Source: Typhlomys cinereus
Lineage: Eukaryota > Chordata > Mammalia > Rodentia > Platacanthomyidae
Direction of reading: 5' to 3'
Assembly: GCA_023101885.1 (NCBI GenBank)
Contig: JALPQD010000075.1
Location: forward strand, 5,460,630 to 5,524,629
Length of the DNA: 64,000 nucleotides
The notes below the pieces were generated by a model. That model was not told the DNA's origin. It did not search any database and saw only the letters and a program-made list of their open reading frames with translations. The position numbers and the translations under genes are program-made. Below are positions 44,651 through 55,483 of the stretch, piece after piece (the first letter of the stretch is position 1; every line of letters begins with the position of its first letter).

Positions 44651-46764
44651 GAAAGAAAAATAATATAGAACAATTAATTTAAATTTTTTCTTTGAATTAT
44701 CATAATTAACGAACATACTTCCTACCCACTGCCCCTTTCAAAGTTATTCAAAGTGGTTATTTGAGGTGGGCCTTGGACTTGGAGGAAGACTTCTCAGTAT
44801 TTGCCTTGCTTCATCTTTTCTCTGTTAAATCATGTTCATGTTTTACTTGTTCAGATAAGAAAGTATAAATTAAAGTCACTAAGAGTGTCTTCTGGGTTTT
44901 AAATAAAGGTTTACTAAATGTTGGAGACTCTTGAAGTTACTGCATTTTGTCTGATCGAAATGTTGATTCTTGTTATTCCGAAAGCCCAGTCATCTCTTTT
45001 AACTTGAGCAGAACAATGAGCCTCCTGTTTATTTGATAACTGCGCCATGGAGAAAGTGGCCTCTAGGTGTCCCACAGGTTCGGCCACCGAGCTTGTGTGC
45101 TGTGACAGTAGCACAGTAGCCTGTTTCATCCCAGAAAACCCGTGCAACTGCCTTCCAGATAATCCATAAACAAAGATGGAGGCGAGCAGACCCACAGTGA
45201 GGAGCGCTGGCTGCTGCCCAGGAAAGGAGGAGAGGAGCATTATTCCGCATGGTCTCATCCAAAAGCCGAACCCAAAACATTTCCACACCCTTCCAGCCAC
45301 CCACATGCCAGCGGGCCACACGTGCTGACTGGTTAGTCCTGGGGTTGAGAAGAAAGATCTAGTGTCTTTCCTCGGCGCCTACAAGCAGTACAAGAACCTG
45401 CTGGAAACCCGCGCCCTCCCCCAAGAGTTTCTGAAGCGAAAACAGACTGTTCTGCAGAACTCCGGAGCAGGTCCAAGTTCCTGCCTCTGTCCCGCGGACA
45501 GGTGACTTACGCAGGGTGGCCTGGGCAATGTCTCCATTACCTCCCTGATCAGGACCTCCTCCTGGGCACGTTCATGCAGGCGGTGTCTCGTACAAAGACC
45601 CAGCTTCGGAGAGGACCAAATACTCACTGAAATGCAGCCCAGCAGAAGGCAAGGCGAGCAGGAGGTGCGTTTCCCAGGGGGCCATGTAGGTCAAGGGCTG
45701 TCCGTGGCAGAATGTTCTTTCCACAGAAGCCAGGTAAAGTCCATATCACACATCTGCCCATTCCCTGAGGGCCTCAGCTGGACGCTTACAGAGCCCCTCT
45801 GAGCGTGGGGCTCTGCACAGCCCCTCTGGCCATCCTTTCCTGGCTAGTCCTAGGCTAAACTATCTCTGGGTTCTCTATTCCGGGTCCAGGGTCCCTACAA
45901 GGTTGTTGGGGCCTCTGACTCCTTACTGAGCCTCCTGCTGTTCACGGAAACAAATCAAGTCAGTCCCCTGAAACAAATCAACCCCCCCAAAAAATTACTT
46001 TGTCTTTTGACCTATCTTTATAAATTCTTTTTCTTCCCTCCCATGACTTCAGTTTTTCTGTTTTTCTTTTGCAAACTAAAAACACTCAGAGCAACAAAAG
46101 ATTTAAATACATAAAAAACACGGAGACCAGTTTTTCCCAAGTCAGGAAATGTTAATGTTCAATTGCTGCTCAGGTCCCTTTTGAAGAGAGCTGACTGTTG
46201 CAAAAGAGAAGGGAGAGAAAGAAGGGGCTGCTGATCTGGCATTGGCTCCCCCAGAACAAGAGTTCTGGGTGAGTAGGACTCAGTTCATCAGACAGTACTT
46301 GGTCTTCCCTGTAAAGAAAACAGCAGCTGTTCTGTCCTATAGCAGCTGCCATAGAGCAAAGTGGTGGCAGCCGCAGGGGGACGCTGGGTCTGGGGCGTGG
46401 CTGGGCACTCTTGCCCTAGTCCCTGTCCCAGCCATGCCACGTGCCACCTCCCAGGGGCGCTGTTTCCCACCAGTGTGAGAACACAGGTCCTTGGTGATGA
46501 GACAGGGTCCATCTCTCTGGTCATTGTGGCATGTGGACACTAGATCCTTCCACTTCACTCTCCCAATCAAACGTCCCATTTCTACCTGTCAGGTCCTAAG
46601 AAAATGGTGCCTTTGTTTGTGCTGAAAAAATTACCACAGGCTGTAGAGATCCTGTGCCTCCAGGTTCCCTCCTTCCTGCCTCACAAAACTATCCTGACTT
46701 TATCTATTCTCCATGTGCAGAATGACCCTGATTCAGGGTTTTCATAGTCAGATTGTGGGACCTA
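44651..46764. other. Unannotated DNA, 2.1 kb, with a CpG-richer patch near 45.3-45.7 kb
   Basis: No repeats recognised. Overlapping minus frames at 44914-45321, 45029-45319 and 45379-45627 and a plus frame at 45329-45505 occupy a patch with more CpG than its surroundings. I recognise no protein family in any of them. Confidence 0.4.
45329..45505 (+). other. ATG-less open frame of 58 codons, possible exon (weak)
   Basis: Bounded by TGA at 45326-45328 and 45503-45505. The predicted peptide contains FLGAYKQYKNLLE and EFLKRKQTVLQ, helix-like and not repetitive. An acceptor-like pyrimidine tract ends at CCTTCCAG near 45295 (before the upstream stop), and a donor-like CAG|GTGACT lies at 45499-45507. 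No start codon, no recognised family, and a competing minus frame, so chance is quite possible. Confidence 0.15.
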
Positions 46765-47098
46765 GGTAGAGTGTGTGTCTGTATATTAGGTGTGTATATT
46801 TGGTTGTGAGACTCTGTGAGTATGCGTGTTTGAGCCATGTTAGGTGTGTGCATGCACACATCTGCATGTGTTGGTGTGTGTCTTTGTGGACAAGTTTGTG
46901 AGTTTAGTGTACCTGTGTAAGATGTGCAAGTGTAGAGTGAGTGTATGTGTGTGCGTGTGTAGATGTTGAGGATATACTGTACTTAGGTATTAACATGCAT
47001 GTTGAGTATATGAGATGAGAGCACATGTAAGTTACATTAGTGTGTATTGGGTGTTGTGGTATATTTGAGTACATGTGTGCATGTGTGTGTGTATATGA
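46765..47098. repeat. Degenerate GT-rich tract
   Basis: About 330 bp of imperfect TGTG/TGTATG sequence, with several CATGTGTG runs. Possibly the remains of a SINE tail or a decayed microsatellite. Confidence 0.8.
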
Positions 47099-47630
47099 TG
47101 GAGACGTGAGAGGGAAAAGAAGAGAGAAGGAAGAAACTCTGAGTTGCTGGGCGAAGCTTTGAATTCCTAACAAACCAAAGCCACCAATTCAAATGAAGGC
47201 TAATTTTTTTCAAGAAAGGCTTCATAGCTTTGGCAGAAACTCTGCAGAAAAAATTTGCCTTAGGGCAGACATGGCCCCAGCACCAGGCAAGAAAAAAAAA
47301 CTTGGCAGAACGTTCCAAGCCAGTGAATAGACAATTTGAGCAGTAAGACTCTTCAGTTCCTTGTTGGGAACCTGTTTGCTCCTGTTCAGTGAGGACACTG
47401 GCTGCTGCCTCTACTCAGACACAAGCCCTGGGCAGGGGATTTGGCTCGCCTGGCTTGGTGCCGGCAGCGTTATGTCCCTTGAGATGTTTGTGAGCTTATG
47501 TAAAGTGACCCTTAATGGAAATATCATGCATACACACTTCCAGGAAAAGCTGTAGGGGCGTCCTGTAGCCTCCTTACTGTGGCATCTTCCCTGACTCAGT
47601 CGTGCTCACCTTTCCCACAGGTGTGCTCGT
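47099..47630. other. Unannotated DNA
   Basis: No element recognised. Confidence 0.4.
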
Positions 47631-47880
47631 GTGCTGGAGGTTAAAGCATTTGCCCCGCGAGTAAAGGACCTGAGTTTAGATCCATAGATTCCAGGTAACA
47701 CTGGTGGAAGGAAATGGTGGCAGCAGCCTCACTTCCAGCCCTACAAGACGGAGCCTGAGAAACTGCAAAGCAAAGAAATAAGGAGGCAGAGCCATCCAGG
47801 GTAATTGTCGAAGTCACCCTTGGCCTCCACAGGCACACACACCAAGTGCCTTCCGGTATACTCAACACACACACAAAGTT
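47631..47880 (+). mobile_element. B2-like SINE, sense, with short CA tail
   Basis: GTGCTGGAGGTTAAAGCATT (A box), GGACCTGAGTTTAGATCCAT (B box), AGGAGGCAGAGCCATCCAGG and TCGAAGTCACCCTTGGCCTC, ending CACACACACAAAG. Same family as 53681 and 54871. Confidence 0.88.
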
Positions 47881-48589
47881 ATGTACAAAAAAGTGTTTGT
47901 TATGAAGTTCATGTTTAGAGCTGTTATGCTCCAGAACATCTGCCAAAGCACAGTACAAAGCGGGGAAGCCTGTCACACGTGACTTATTCAGGCCGTCCCA
48001 CTGCCTGACAGTCCGACTCTGTCCTCCGCTTCACTTCTCAGGCGTTGCGAGTTCCCCAGGTGATGAACTGTAAGTACAAAAGTGACCATATTGCTTCTCT
48101 GTTTTGCTGAGAAGGCAACTGTCATCTTAACAGTCATCATTATTTGTTTAATAAACATTTACCATCTGATCTGGCCTAGATACTGAGAAGACAAAGGTGA
48201 ATGAGAAATAGATGCCACACGATGTTGTGGCTACAACAGGGAGTGAAAAGTTCATCCCACACTGCTACGTCATGGCCCCTACATTGGGGCTTTATGCTGT
48301 GCTTAGGGACACTGAGAAATGGCAGCAGTAACTGTCTCTACTGGGCAAGTCCTTTTTCAACCTGGACAGGAAAGATATCTCACTTGCAAGGTCGCTGAGT
48401 GCCTAACACAGGCAGATGTCTGATAACGATGTTACCATAGTCTGCTCATCCCGGAGATGATTTATTCCAAGTCTCAAATTTCACAAAGTATAAGAGGAAA
48501 ATTAAGAATCCAGGTGGCCATAGGATGGACAAACCAGAGAACTAGACTTTCAATGCTGTAAGTCAAGCATCTTTTCACTTTTCATAAAG
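47881..48589. other. Unannotated DNA
   Basis: No recognised element. Confidence 0.4.
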
Positions 48590-48690
48590 ATACATTTTGA
48601 GAAAGGGTTTTACTACGTAGCTCAGGCTGGTCTTCCCCTTGAGATCCTCCCGAGGACAGAGGTTACAGATGTGTGCCAACATGTAGACGC
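48590..48690 (-). mobile_element. B1 SINE, antisense
   Basis: TTTTGAGAAAGGGTTTTACT, ACGTAGCTCAGGCTGGTC and GGTTACAGATGTGTGCCAAC. Shortened at the A-box end. Confidence 0.8.
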
Positions 48691-48809
48691 AGCCTTTTCT
48701 CCTTCTGCACTGGTGATCTCGGACCCTTGGAACAGGGTGGCAAGTCGACTATCAATTATTGTGTGTGCACTCTAGCCCAGCCAGTTCCTAATGTAGAGTT
48801 TCCTGAAAG

Positions 48810-48811
<2 letters not shown>

Positions 48812-48868
<57 letters not shown>
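48812..48868. repeat. (CT)n microsatellite, about 28 units
   Basis: Uninterrupted CT repeat, so probably polymorphic. Confidence 0.97.
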
Positions 48869-48869
<1 letters not shown>

Positions 48870-49489
48870 GTTTTGGGGCAATTCCTCAGCATTTCTGTTG
48901 CTCTGTGTGTGATACTATGTCTATATGCAAAGGAGAAGGAGAAGGAAAAGTCTCAGTGCTTCAAGAGAGGCACCAACATGTCTGTATCAGTCCCACTTAG
49001 GCCTGTGGGGGCTCACAGAGGTGTGACTCTCAGCCAGACCCCTTATGAAATGTTGGTGTTTGGTGACTGAGGTTGAGATGATTATCAACGCCGTGAGAAA
49101 TGAAATCACAGGGAAGTCACAGTAGTCCCATCACATGGCAGCGTGTCTCCTGCTCCTGGTATGCCCGGGGCCGAGCACAGTGGCAGTGGTAAGCATGTCT
49201 TGGATGCACCGAGAGAACCCAGGGAGCACAGCGGGTTCAGCCTGCTTCACAGGGAAAGAAGCATTTCCGTGGTGCTCTTTCAACTGCCTCCCGCACACGA
49301 TGGGGGCTGCACCCCAACCCACACCTCACAGGCAGCACCTCAGCCACAAACTCTGTGTTAAATCCTACATGAAAAGGGCGACAGGCCTAATACTCAGAAC
49401 GGCCCTCTTGGGTGGTAATGGAACCTTGAAAGGTCTGCCGAACATTGGGGTGCACCCTCAACGGGTTATTGGAACTTCAGCATCTCTCT
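48869..49489. other. Unannotated DNA
   Basis: Opposed frames at 49131-49503 have no domain. Confidence 0.4.
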
Positions 49490-49642
49490 CGTCCTCCCTT
49501 TAGCTTCCCAGGTATGAAATGAATAGCTTTCGTACCACACTGTCTACAATGACATTCTGCCCCACCGCCAGAACCAGCCAGCCACGGATTACAGCCGCCA
49601 AAGGCATGAGCCAAACAGCCCTTTTCTATCCGTAGCAGTCGC
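49490..49642 (+). mobile_element. MaLR-like LTR 3' part, sense
   Basis: CTCTCTCGTCCTCCCTTTAG, GACATTCTGCCCCACCGCCA and GAGCCAAACAGCCCTTTTCT follow the R/U5 order of rodent MaLR LTRs. Truncated at both ends; abuts the next LTR. Confidence 0.45.
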
Positions 49643-49712
49643 CTGCGCGGTTGCTGATAAAATCATCATCAAATGGCTTAAGGAAACAAGAGATTTATTC
49701 TCTTATGATTTG

Positions 49713-50032
49713 TCATGGTTTGAAATGTGTTCCCCACAGTCTCATGTGTTTGGCAAGGTCATGGCACCTTGCTGGAGGAAGGAAGTCACGAGGGGTGGGC
49801 CTTGAGGTAGATTAGTCCCACCCTACCTCCAGAAGTCTGCCTTTGTAGCAAGTAGTCTGCAGGTCTCAGCTTCCAAGATGTCTGCAGTGACTTAGTCTCC
49901 TCCAGCTTTGGCCAGCCAGCCATGCCACCTCCATTTTGAAAGACCGTAAGCTGAATAAATCTCCCTTTCTCTCATATTTTGCTTGACCTCGAGTGCTCTC
50001 TCACAGCGACAGTTAAGAGTAACTGTTACACA
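49713..50032 (+). mobile_element. MT-type MaLR LTR, sense, nested in LTR C
   Basis: TGTCATGGTTTGAAATGTG start, AATAAA at 49954-49959, and end GAGTAACTGTTACACA. Closest relative is the LTR at 10295; this copy lacks about 20 bp before the poly(A) signal. Confidence 0.92.
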
Positions 50033-50060
50033 ATTGTCCCCGATTAAAGCTCTCGGTCCA

Positions 50061-51021
50061 AATAGGCCTCCACCTAGGACCCAAATAAGTAATGAGACAT
50101 CTGATTAAGTTCACAGACTTTTGTTCCTGATCATTTACTACTGAGGGGGTGTGATCTCACCAGAAAAGGAGGGCATATAAAAAGTAACCATTTTGCAAAT
50201 GGGTGATAGACCCCTCCCTTAGTATGGTTTCCCACTTTTATTACATCTACCTTTGAATGTGCTTTTATCACAAGACTCTAACAGCTTTTTGTCTCTGGCC
50301 AGGGGGTAACATACAATGCCCACCAGGATGGAGTGAAGGGCATTGCAGGAGCAGCAAAACTGCAAAAGAAAATCAACAAACCACAATCCAGAACTTCAGA
50401 GACTCTATATCAACCACCTAGAACTAGGCCAGCTTAGTCTCTCCCCATCTTGAAGCTCAGGGAAATTTGCGGAAGAGGGGGCGGTAAGAGTGTAAGAGCA
50501 AAAGGATAGGAGGAGCAATGATATGTAAGATACTCTATACTAGTTAGGGCTGAAGCAATCATAATTGGACTTTGCATGCCCTGCACATTGTCCAACACAC
50601 TGTTGACCTCACAAAGTCTAGCATCTGCTAAAGGCACCAAGAGCCTTGGAGGTAAAGGATTGGCAGCCACAGCAGTGTTCCTATAATGCTTTTCCTTTAC
50701 TCTTTGTTGGCCACATCTCGGCCACACCAAGCTGCTATCCCATTTGCAGAAAGATTTGCACTGAGATTATGTAGGTATTGATTGGTCTCCTTCTAGCCTT
50801 GTGAATTATTGCCTCTGGCTTTTCTTTTTTAAGACTCCAAAAATGCAGGAAACACTGAGTTAAGAGTAGTGGTTCTGTCTGGAGGGGACTGGGTGGGTGG
50901 GGCTGTATGCTGTTGCTTCCTAGGTTGGACAGGAGGACGTTCACTGTAACGTTGACCTTCTTGCTGCCTCTTCATGATTAAGTTTTTAGAGAATTAAACA
51001 CTCAGCTTGGTCAAAAAAAAA
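50061..51021 (+). mobile_element. Retroposed insert, about 960 bp, with poly(A) and 15-bp target-site duplication
   Basis: Flanked by AAAGCTCTCGGTCCA (50046-50060) and AAAGCTCTCAGTCCA (51022-51036), 14 of 15 identical. It ends ATTAAACACTCAGCTTGGTC plus poly(A) at 51013-51024, so a polyadenylated RNA was copied in by L1 machinery. Its middle (about 50310-50690) looks like rodent L1 3' UTR and shares sequence with 24010-24083; its 3' third is not L1 that I recognise. Possibly a processed transcript containing an L1 fragment, or a divergent L1. Confidence 0.8.
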
Positions 51022-51353
51022 AAAGCTCTCAGTCCAGCTTGATGGGCTCACATCAACACCAGGCTGTAGAGGGAACTGGCCACACCATCATCACATAATG
51101 GTTGAGAGAGGGACAATCCTTACTTGTTAGACCAGCATGTCTGGCCAAGTGTACAAAAGGATGCCAACTCTCTCAATCAGCTCTCTGTGTTTTATTCCAG
51201 GGCCTAGTCCTACCTTCCATGGAACAAAGAGACATCAGCTAAACAATTTCCTGCAGGTTTGCTCTGGGCTTAACTCAACAATTAATTCTCTAGAAATATG
51301 CTCAGAGCTCAAACCCTTAATTGTCAAATTGACACCTGTGCCTAACTATGACA

Positions 51354-52814
51354 CTGTCTATATGCCGATTCCCTTAAATCTGTACTACAGAGGCACAAAG
51401 CTCAGTGATTCAAACTGCACATACACCGTGCTCAGCCAATCCCATCCACAGGGTTTCTATAAGGGAGTCAAAAGACAGTGGTGCAGATCTTCCTTGCCCA
51501 ACTGTGATGGGATCAAGTGAACCTCAAGATGCAGCTCACCAGCTAAAGGCTCTGAGAAGCAGTGAAACGAGGCTCACTTTGCTCTGCATGCCCCAAGTTC
51601 ATATGACACAGCCCTTCCTACAGGCATTTATTTTTCAGAAAACACTGTAGGAAATGGTGCTTAAAAATGAGCGTTAGAATCTCATTTAAAGATATTCAGA
51701 AACAGTTTCTTGTCATGAACATATGAAAATGACACTTGAAAGAGATCTTTTACTTAAAATATTTACCATGTCCCAAAAGTAACAAAAATACACCTGGTTA
51801 TTTATTCCTTCTAATATGTTGCATACATATGCTCATCATCTTTCATAGGCAAAGGAATTCTCACCCCTAGGATAGACCAAAACTCTGTCATTGTGACTGG
51901 GTCAGAGGAGCTTAAAACCAGCCGGTCATGCCCAGACCTTCAAGAGGCATTTGCTAGGTGATTTTTTTTTGATGGTTTGGGAAGGGAAACGAAGAGACAT
52001 CACTGACCTCAAGGAAGAGGAGGGGTAAAAGCTTTTTTCAAAAAAACATCTTTATGCTCTAGAAATGCAAAGTTCAGTTTTAAAATGTTTTGTAACGGAT
52101 AAAATCTAACAAAATTTCTGGAAGATACCCGTTACCCAGAATCAACAGACCTTCAAAATGCACGTTGGTGTTATCAATACAGTATCAATTTTCATTATTC
52201 ACGAATTCTGTTGGCAGATTCCTCTCTTTACTACAACTTATTTGTGATATCAAAATAAATGTTCATATTCCTTTCATGGTTGTTTGGGGACAGGTGAGAG
52301 AACAGCAAAAATTCCGGGTCGTCAGAAGAGTATGACCCCAGCTGAACCAGGCCACATCCCAACTCCTGCTTCAGCTGCAGACTGCACGCAAGGGTCCTTC
52401 ACGCAAGGGTCCTTCACCCCGCGTGCTCCTTGTAAGCCATCACCCTGCTTCCACCAGCCCCATGCATGCAACTGAAGCATGCTCAGTGTTTCGAAGGATA
52501 CAAGGGGTCAGGAATCTGTTCAGAAGCTGTGCTGTATAAACGGCATCAAAGGCAAGGGCGCATCAGCAAAACCCTGTGCTCCCTCCCTAGTTCCCCAGAT
52601 AAAAATGAGCATCACCCTGGTATTATTTGCAGAATTTTTGCTGTGAGGCCCATGTCAGTGGATAACAGCATATATGACATAAGCCATCGTCAAGTAAAGC
52701 CCCACAGAATAATGTTAGGTGCTGATCAGTTAGTGGAAATGTGAGCAGATGCAGAGAGAAATTGCTGCACCTGCCGTGTGAGCTACGGTGGCTCTGCAGA
52801 GTTCCCACCGTTGC
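51354..52814. other. Unannotated DNA, 1.5 kb
   Basis: No element recognised. A 15-bp direct duplication (CACGCAAGGGTCCTT twice) lies at about 52386-52415. Confidence 0.4.
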
Positions 52815-53010
52815 TAGGGTTATGCTCCAAAAATTTCCCTGATGCCAGAAACTACAATCAGTATCAACCCTTGCAAACGCAATGATTTCTTATACAAGTA
52901 TAAGATAAAATATAAATTGCAAATTAGATGTAGAAAGAAATGAACAGTAATTAATAATAAAATAGACCAATTATAATAATATATTGATTGTTATGAAAGT
53001 TATTCAAAAC
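52815..53010 (+). repeat. Ancient mammalian interspersed repeat (same family as 29478)
   Basis: TGATTTCTTATACAAGTATA, AGAAAGAAATGAACAGTAAT and AATAAAATAGACCAATTATA share order and sequence with 29478-29640. Confidence 0.55.
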
Positions 53011-53501
53011 TTATGCATTGTTTCTTTCTGGAAATTTCCATGTAACTTTTTCAAAGCATGATTGTCTGAGGGTCATGAACAGTGGAAAGCGAGGCCCTGA
53101 ATTGCTAAGGAGGGCTATTTTTGTTATTTGATGGCTGCCAAGATCATGAATATGGAGTGCATCACTGAGCAAAGTCTCCTTCAGGAAAAAGTCCTGTAGA
53201 AGTTAGACAGAGTCATTCAGGAAGCAAGCAGACTGTCTTGTCTGTGAATGCACCTGCAAACCCTGTGGGTGAGCCACACACAGCTCGCACCAGACCTGCT
53301 GCTGGTTTGCAGACTGGGTGCTGGGTGTGATCTGGCTGCTTCCTCCTCCTGTCTTCAACACAGTTTTGTTCAATTCCTGGTAAGAACAACCCATGGAGGC
53401 CTGGAAGGCAGAATTTCTTCACACTGGTAAATCAGGAACTTAACAGAGTCCATTCTTTGGCTCATTTTAAGTTAAGCTCAATGGTGCCGTATCATGATGC
53501 A

Positions 53502-53580
53502 GGGTGGGAGATAGCTCAGCTGTAGAGGACGTGTTTAGCAGGCATGGAGTCCTAGCTCACACAGGACCCCACACAAATCA
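53502..53580 (+). mobile_element. ID-like SINE, decayed
   Basis: GTGGGAGATAGCTCAGCTGT (A box), AGAGGACGTGTTTAGCAGGC. The B box is decayed. Confidence 0.55.
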
Positions 53581-53599
53581 TGATAATCAAGAACAGAGG

Positions 53600-54060
53600 C
53601 TCCCTACTTATCATTTTGCTTTTGCCAGTTTCAGATTTCCCATGGTCAACCAGATTCTGGTAATATCAGATGGAAAATTTGGGACTGTAGAGATGGCTCA
53701 GGGGATAAGCCTTTGCCTTGCAACCGAAAGGACCTGAGTTCAGATCTCAAATTGCCTGTGGAAAAAAAAACCCAGGTGGAAATAACGGCAGCCTGAACGT
53801 CCAGCCTCAGAAAGTAAAGTCTGGGAAACCCCAGAGGAAAGCAAAAAGGAGGTAAAATAATACAAGATGATTTCCAAAATCAGCTTTTGACATCAATAGT
53901 CACAACAGTGCCCTCTTCTACACACTCTCATACACTCACACACACATACACATCCAAAACCTACACATGCAAACAAAGGAAAATTCCAGAAATAATCGGC
54001 TTAAAATTTTAAAATAATTTTATTGTATAAGTTATTTATAAAGAACACATAGTTCATAGA
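53600..54060 (+). repeat. Ancient repeat split by a SINE
   Basis: TTTGCCAGTTTCAGATTTCC, CATGGTCAACCAGATTCTGG and ATGGAAAATT (53672-53680) continue after the SINE with GGAAAATTCCAGAAATAATC and AAATAATTTTATTG. This is an old mammalian repeat of the same general type as at 29478 and 52815. Confidence 0.5.
53681..53977 (+). mobile_element. B2-like SINE, sense, near full length
   Basis: GGGACTGTAGAGATGGCTCA (A box), GGACCTGAGTTCAGATCTCA (B box), then A9 and AACCCAGGTGGAAATAACGG, CAGCCTGAACGTCCAGCCTC, GAAACCCCAGAGGAAAGC and a CA-rich tail. The flanks GGAAAATTT (53672) and GGAAAATTC (53978) are an 8-9 bp target-site duplication. Confidence 0.92.
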
Positions 54061-54870
54061 AATGATTTTCTGTTTGATTATTATTGTTGTTAATTTCTTC
54101 CTGTGCTCATTTATGAATTTTATTATAAGAATGTATGGAAAGGAAAAAGCCACACGATAAGCAGGTAAGCCTGCTGAATACAGGTGTCAACCTCACAATT
54201 GAGGACAAAGCCTTTAAGTGCATTTGTGAAGAATTAGTAATTAAAGCAAGTCCTGCAAAAGTCCCTGAGAGATTCCCAGCCCACGGTAACTGTGACCATC
54301 CTGAGCAGGTGGAGAAAATGAAGAGAGTTGGTTCCGTGCTTTGGCAGATTTTGGCAGATGTGCGGAGTAGCAGGTGAGGAGGTTTGCCCTCTCTTAGCAA
54401 TTCCTGTGGATATGTTGTAGTCGGTTCCATCAGTTTCATCATACCTGATGCTGATAGGAACTTTCCTGCAAGCGGAACTCTGCAGCATCACCAGGATCAT
54501 AAACAAGATGAAGCCTTCGCTCCTCCCGTGTAGTTTGGTAGTGTATTTATCAGCAGCACGGAGAGAAACTTCAATAGCAGGGCTCAGTGAACACACTGTT
54601 GTTTCCAGCGTCTTTGTTTCGAGGTATGTCCCTCACCCCAGAAGAAGCAAGGCTCACTGCACAACTGTGATTTCCAGGAACCTCATGAATGTCTGCTGTA
54701 TCAGCGAGTATTTTCTACACTGCAACATCACTCTTTTTTCTAAAGGATCTCATTGGTCCTTGGTGAGATCCACATTAATATGCCATCTGCTCCCATCCCC
54801 AGCTATATCACCCACACCTATAGGCTGGGCAGGGCCATATGGCTTTAGCTGACTTCAGGAGGAACTTTCT
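54061..54870. other. Unannotated DNA
   Basis: Frames on both strands at 54107-54852 overlap and show no domain. No repeats recognised. Confidence 0.4.
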
Positions 54871-55086
54871 GGGGCTGGAGAGATAGTTCAAGGATTAAGA
54901 CTCTGCCTCAGAAGCAGAAAGTCCTGAGTTCAGATCCCAGGTTCCACATAAAAAAACCAGGTGGAACCAGCAGTGGCCTATACTTCTAGCCATGGTGGGT
55001 CGAGCCTGGGAAATCCTAGAGTGAAGCAAATAGGAGATAGAAGCAATCCAGGATAATTCCAGAAGTCACCCTTGGTCTCAGGCAGG

Positions 55087-55139
<53 letters not shown>

Positions 55140-55160
55140 GAAAGTTTAAAAAATAAAAGA
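54871..55160 (+). mobile_element. B2-like SINE, sense, best-preserved copy
   Basis: GGGGCTGGAGAGATAGTTCA (A box), GTCCTGAGTTCAGATCCCAG (B box), CACATAAAAAAACCAGGTGG, GAGCCTGGGAAATCCTAGAG, AAGCAATCCAGGATAATTCC and GAAGTCACCCTTGG, then (GA)n at 55091-55137 and an A-rich end. The body differs from mouse B2 after the B box. Confidence 0.93.
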
Positions 55161-55441
55161 GCTTTCTGAGGTCCTAGTGTTGTCTGGCCGTAGGAAGGAA
55201 GTCTGCCCTTGCAGCTTATCCATCTTGGTGTTCCTTGGTGTCCACACATTCTAAAGTGATCCTTTATCAGTTCTGAAGAAAGAGAAATTCAAGTGTTATG
55301 TTTCTATTTCCTTTAGCACATCCCCCTGGCTCCTTCCCATAAACAAAAAAAAAAAATCTCTTCAACTAAGTCTATGAATAGAACAACCAAGTACAACCAA
55401 GTAAATGTGATTTTTAAAGCATATTCAGTGGGAAATAACAC

Positions 55442-55442
<1 letters not shown>

Positions 55443-55482
<40 letters not shown>
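55443..55482. repeat. (AC)20 microsatellite
   Basis: Perfect AC repeat. Confidence 0.97.

Positions 55483-55483
<1 letters not shown>

Larger units (their letters stand above)
49643..51353 (-). mobile_element. MaLR-type LTR C, antisense, split by two later insertions
   Basis: Pieces 49643-49712, 50033-50060 and 51022-51353 join in register with the LTRs at 36538 and 38255: AAATGGCTTAAGGAAACAAG, CTCTCGGTCCA, then GCTTGATGGGCTCACATCAA and CCAGCATGTCTGGCC. An MT LTR separates pieces 1 and 2, and a retroposed insert separates 2 and 3. No internal region is attached, so this was a solo LTR. Confidence 0.88.

Noticed and set aside
44914..45321. 135-codon minus-strand frame with a hydrophobic middle
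   Set aside because: Overlaps another equally long minus frame in a different register. No family recognised, so it was left as part of the CpG-richer patch rather than called a gene.
51137..51650. Frames of 127 and 81 codons
   Set aside because: The first starts inside LTR C and runs into unannotated DNA; neither has recognisable features.
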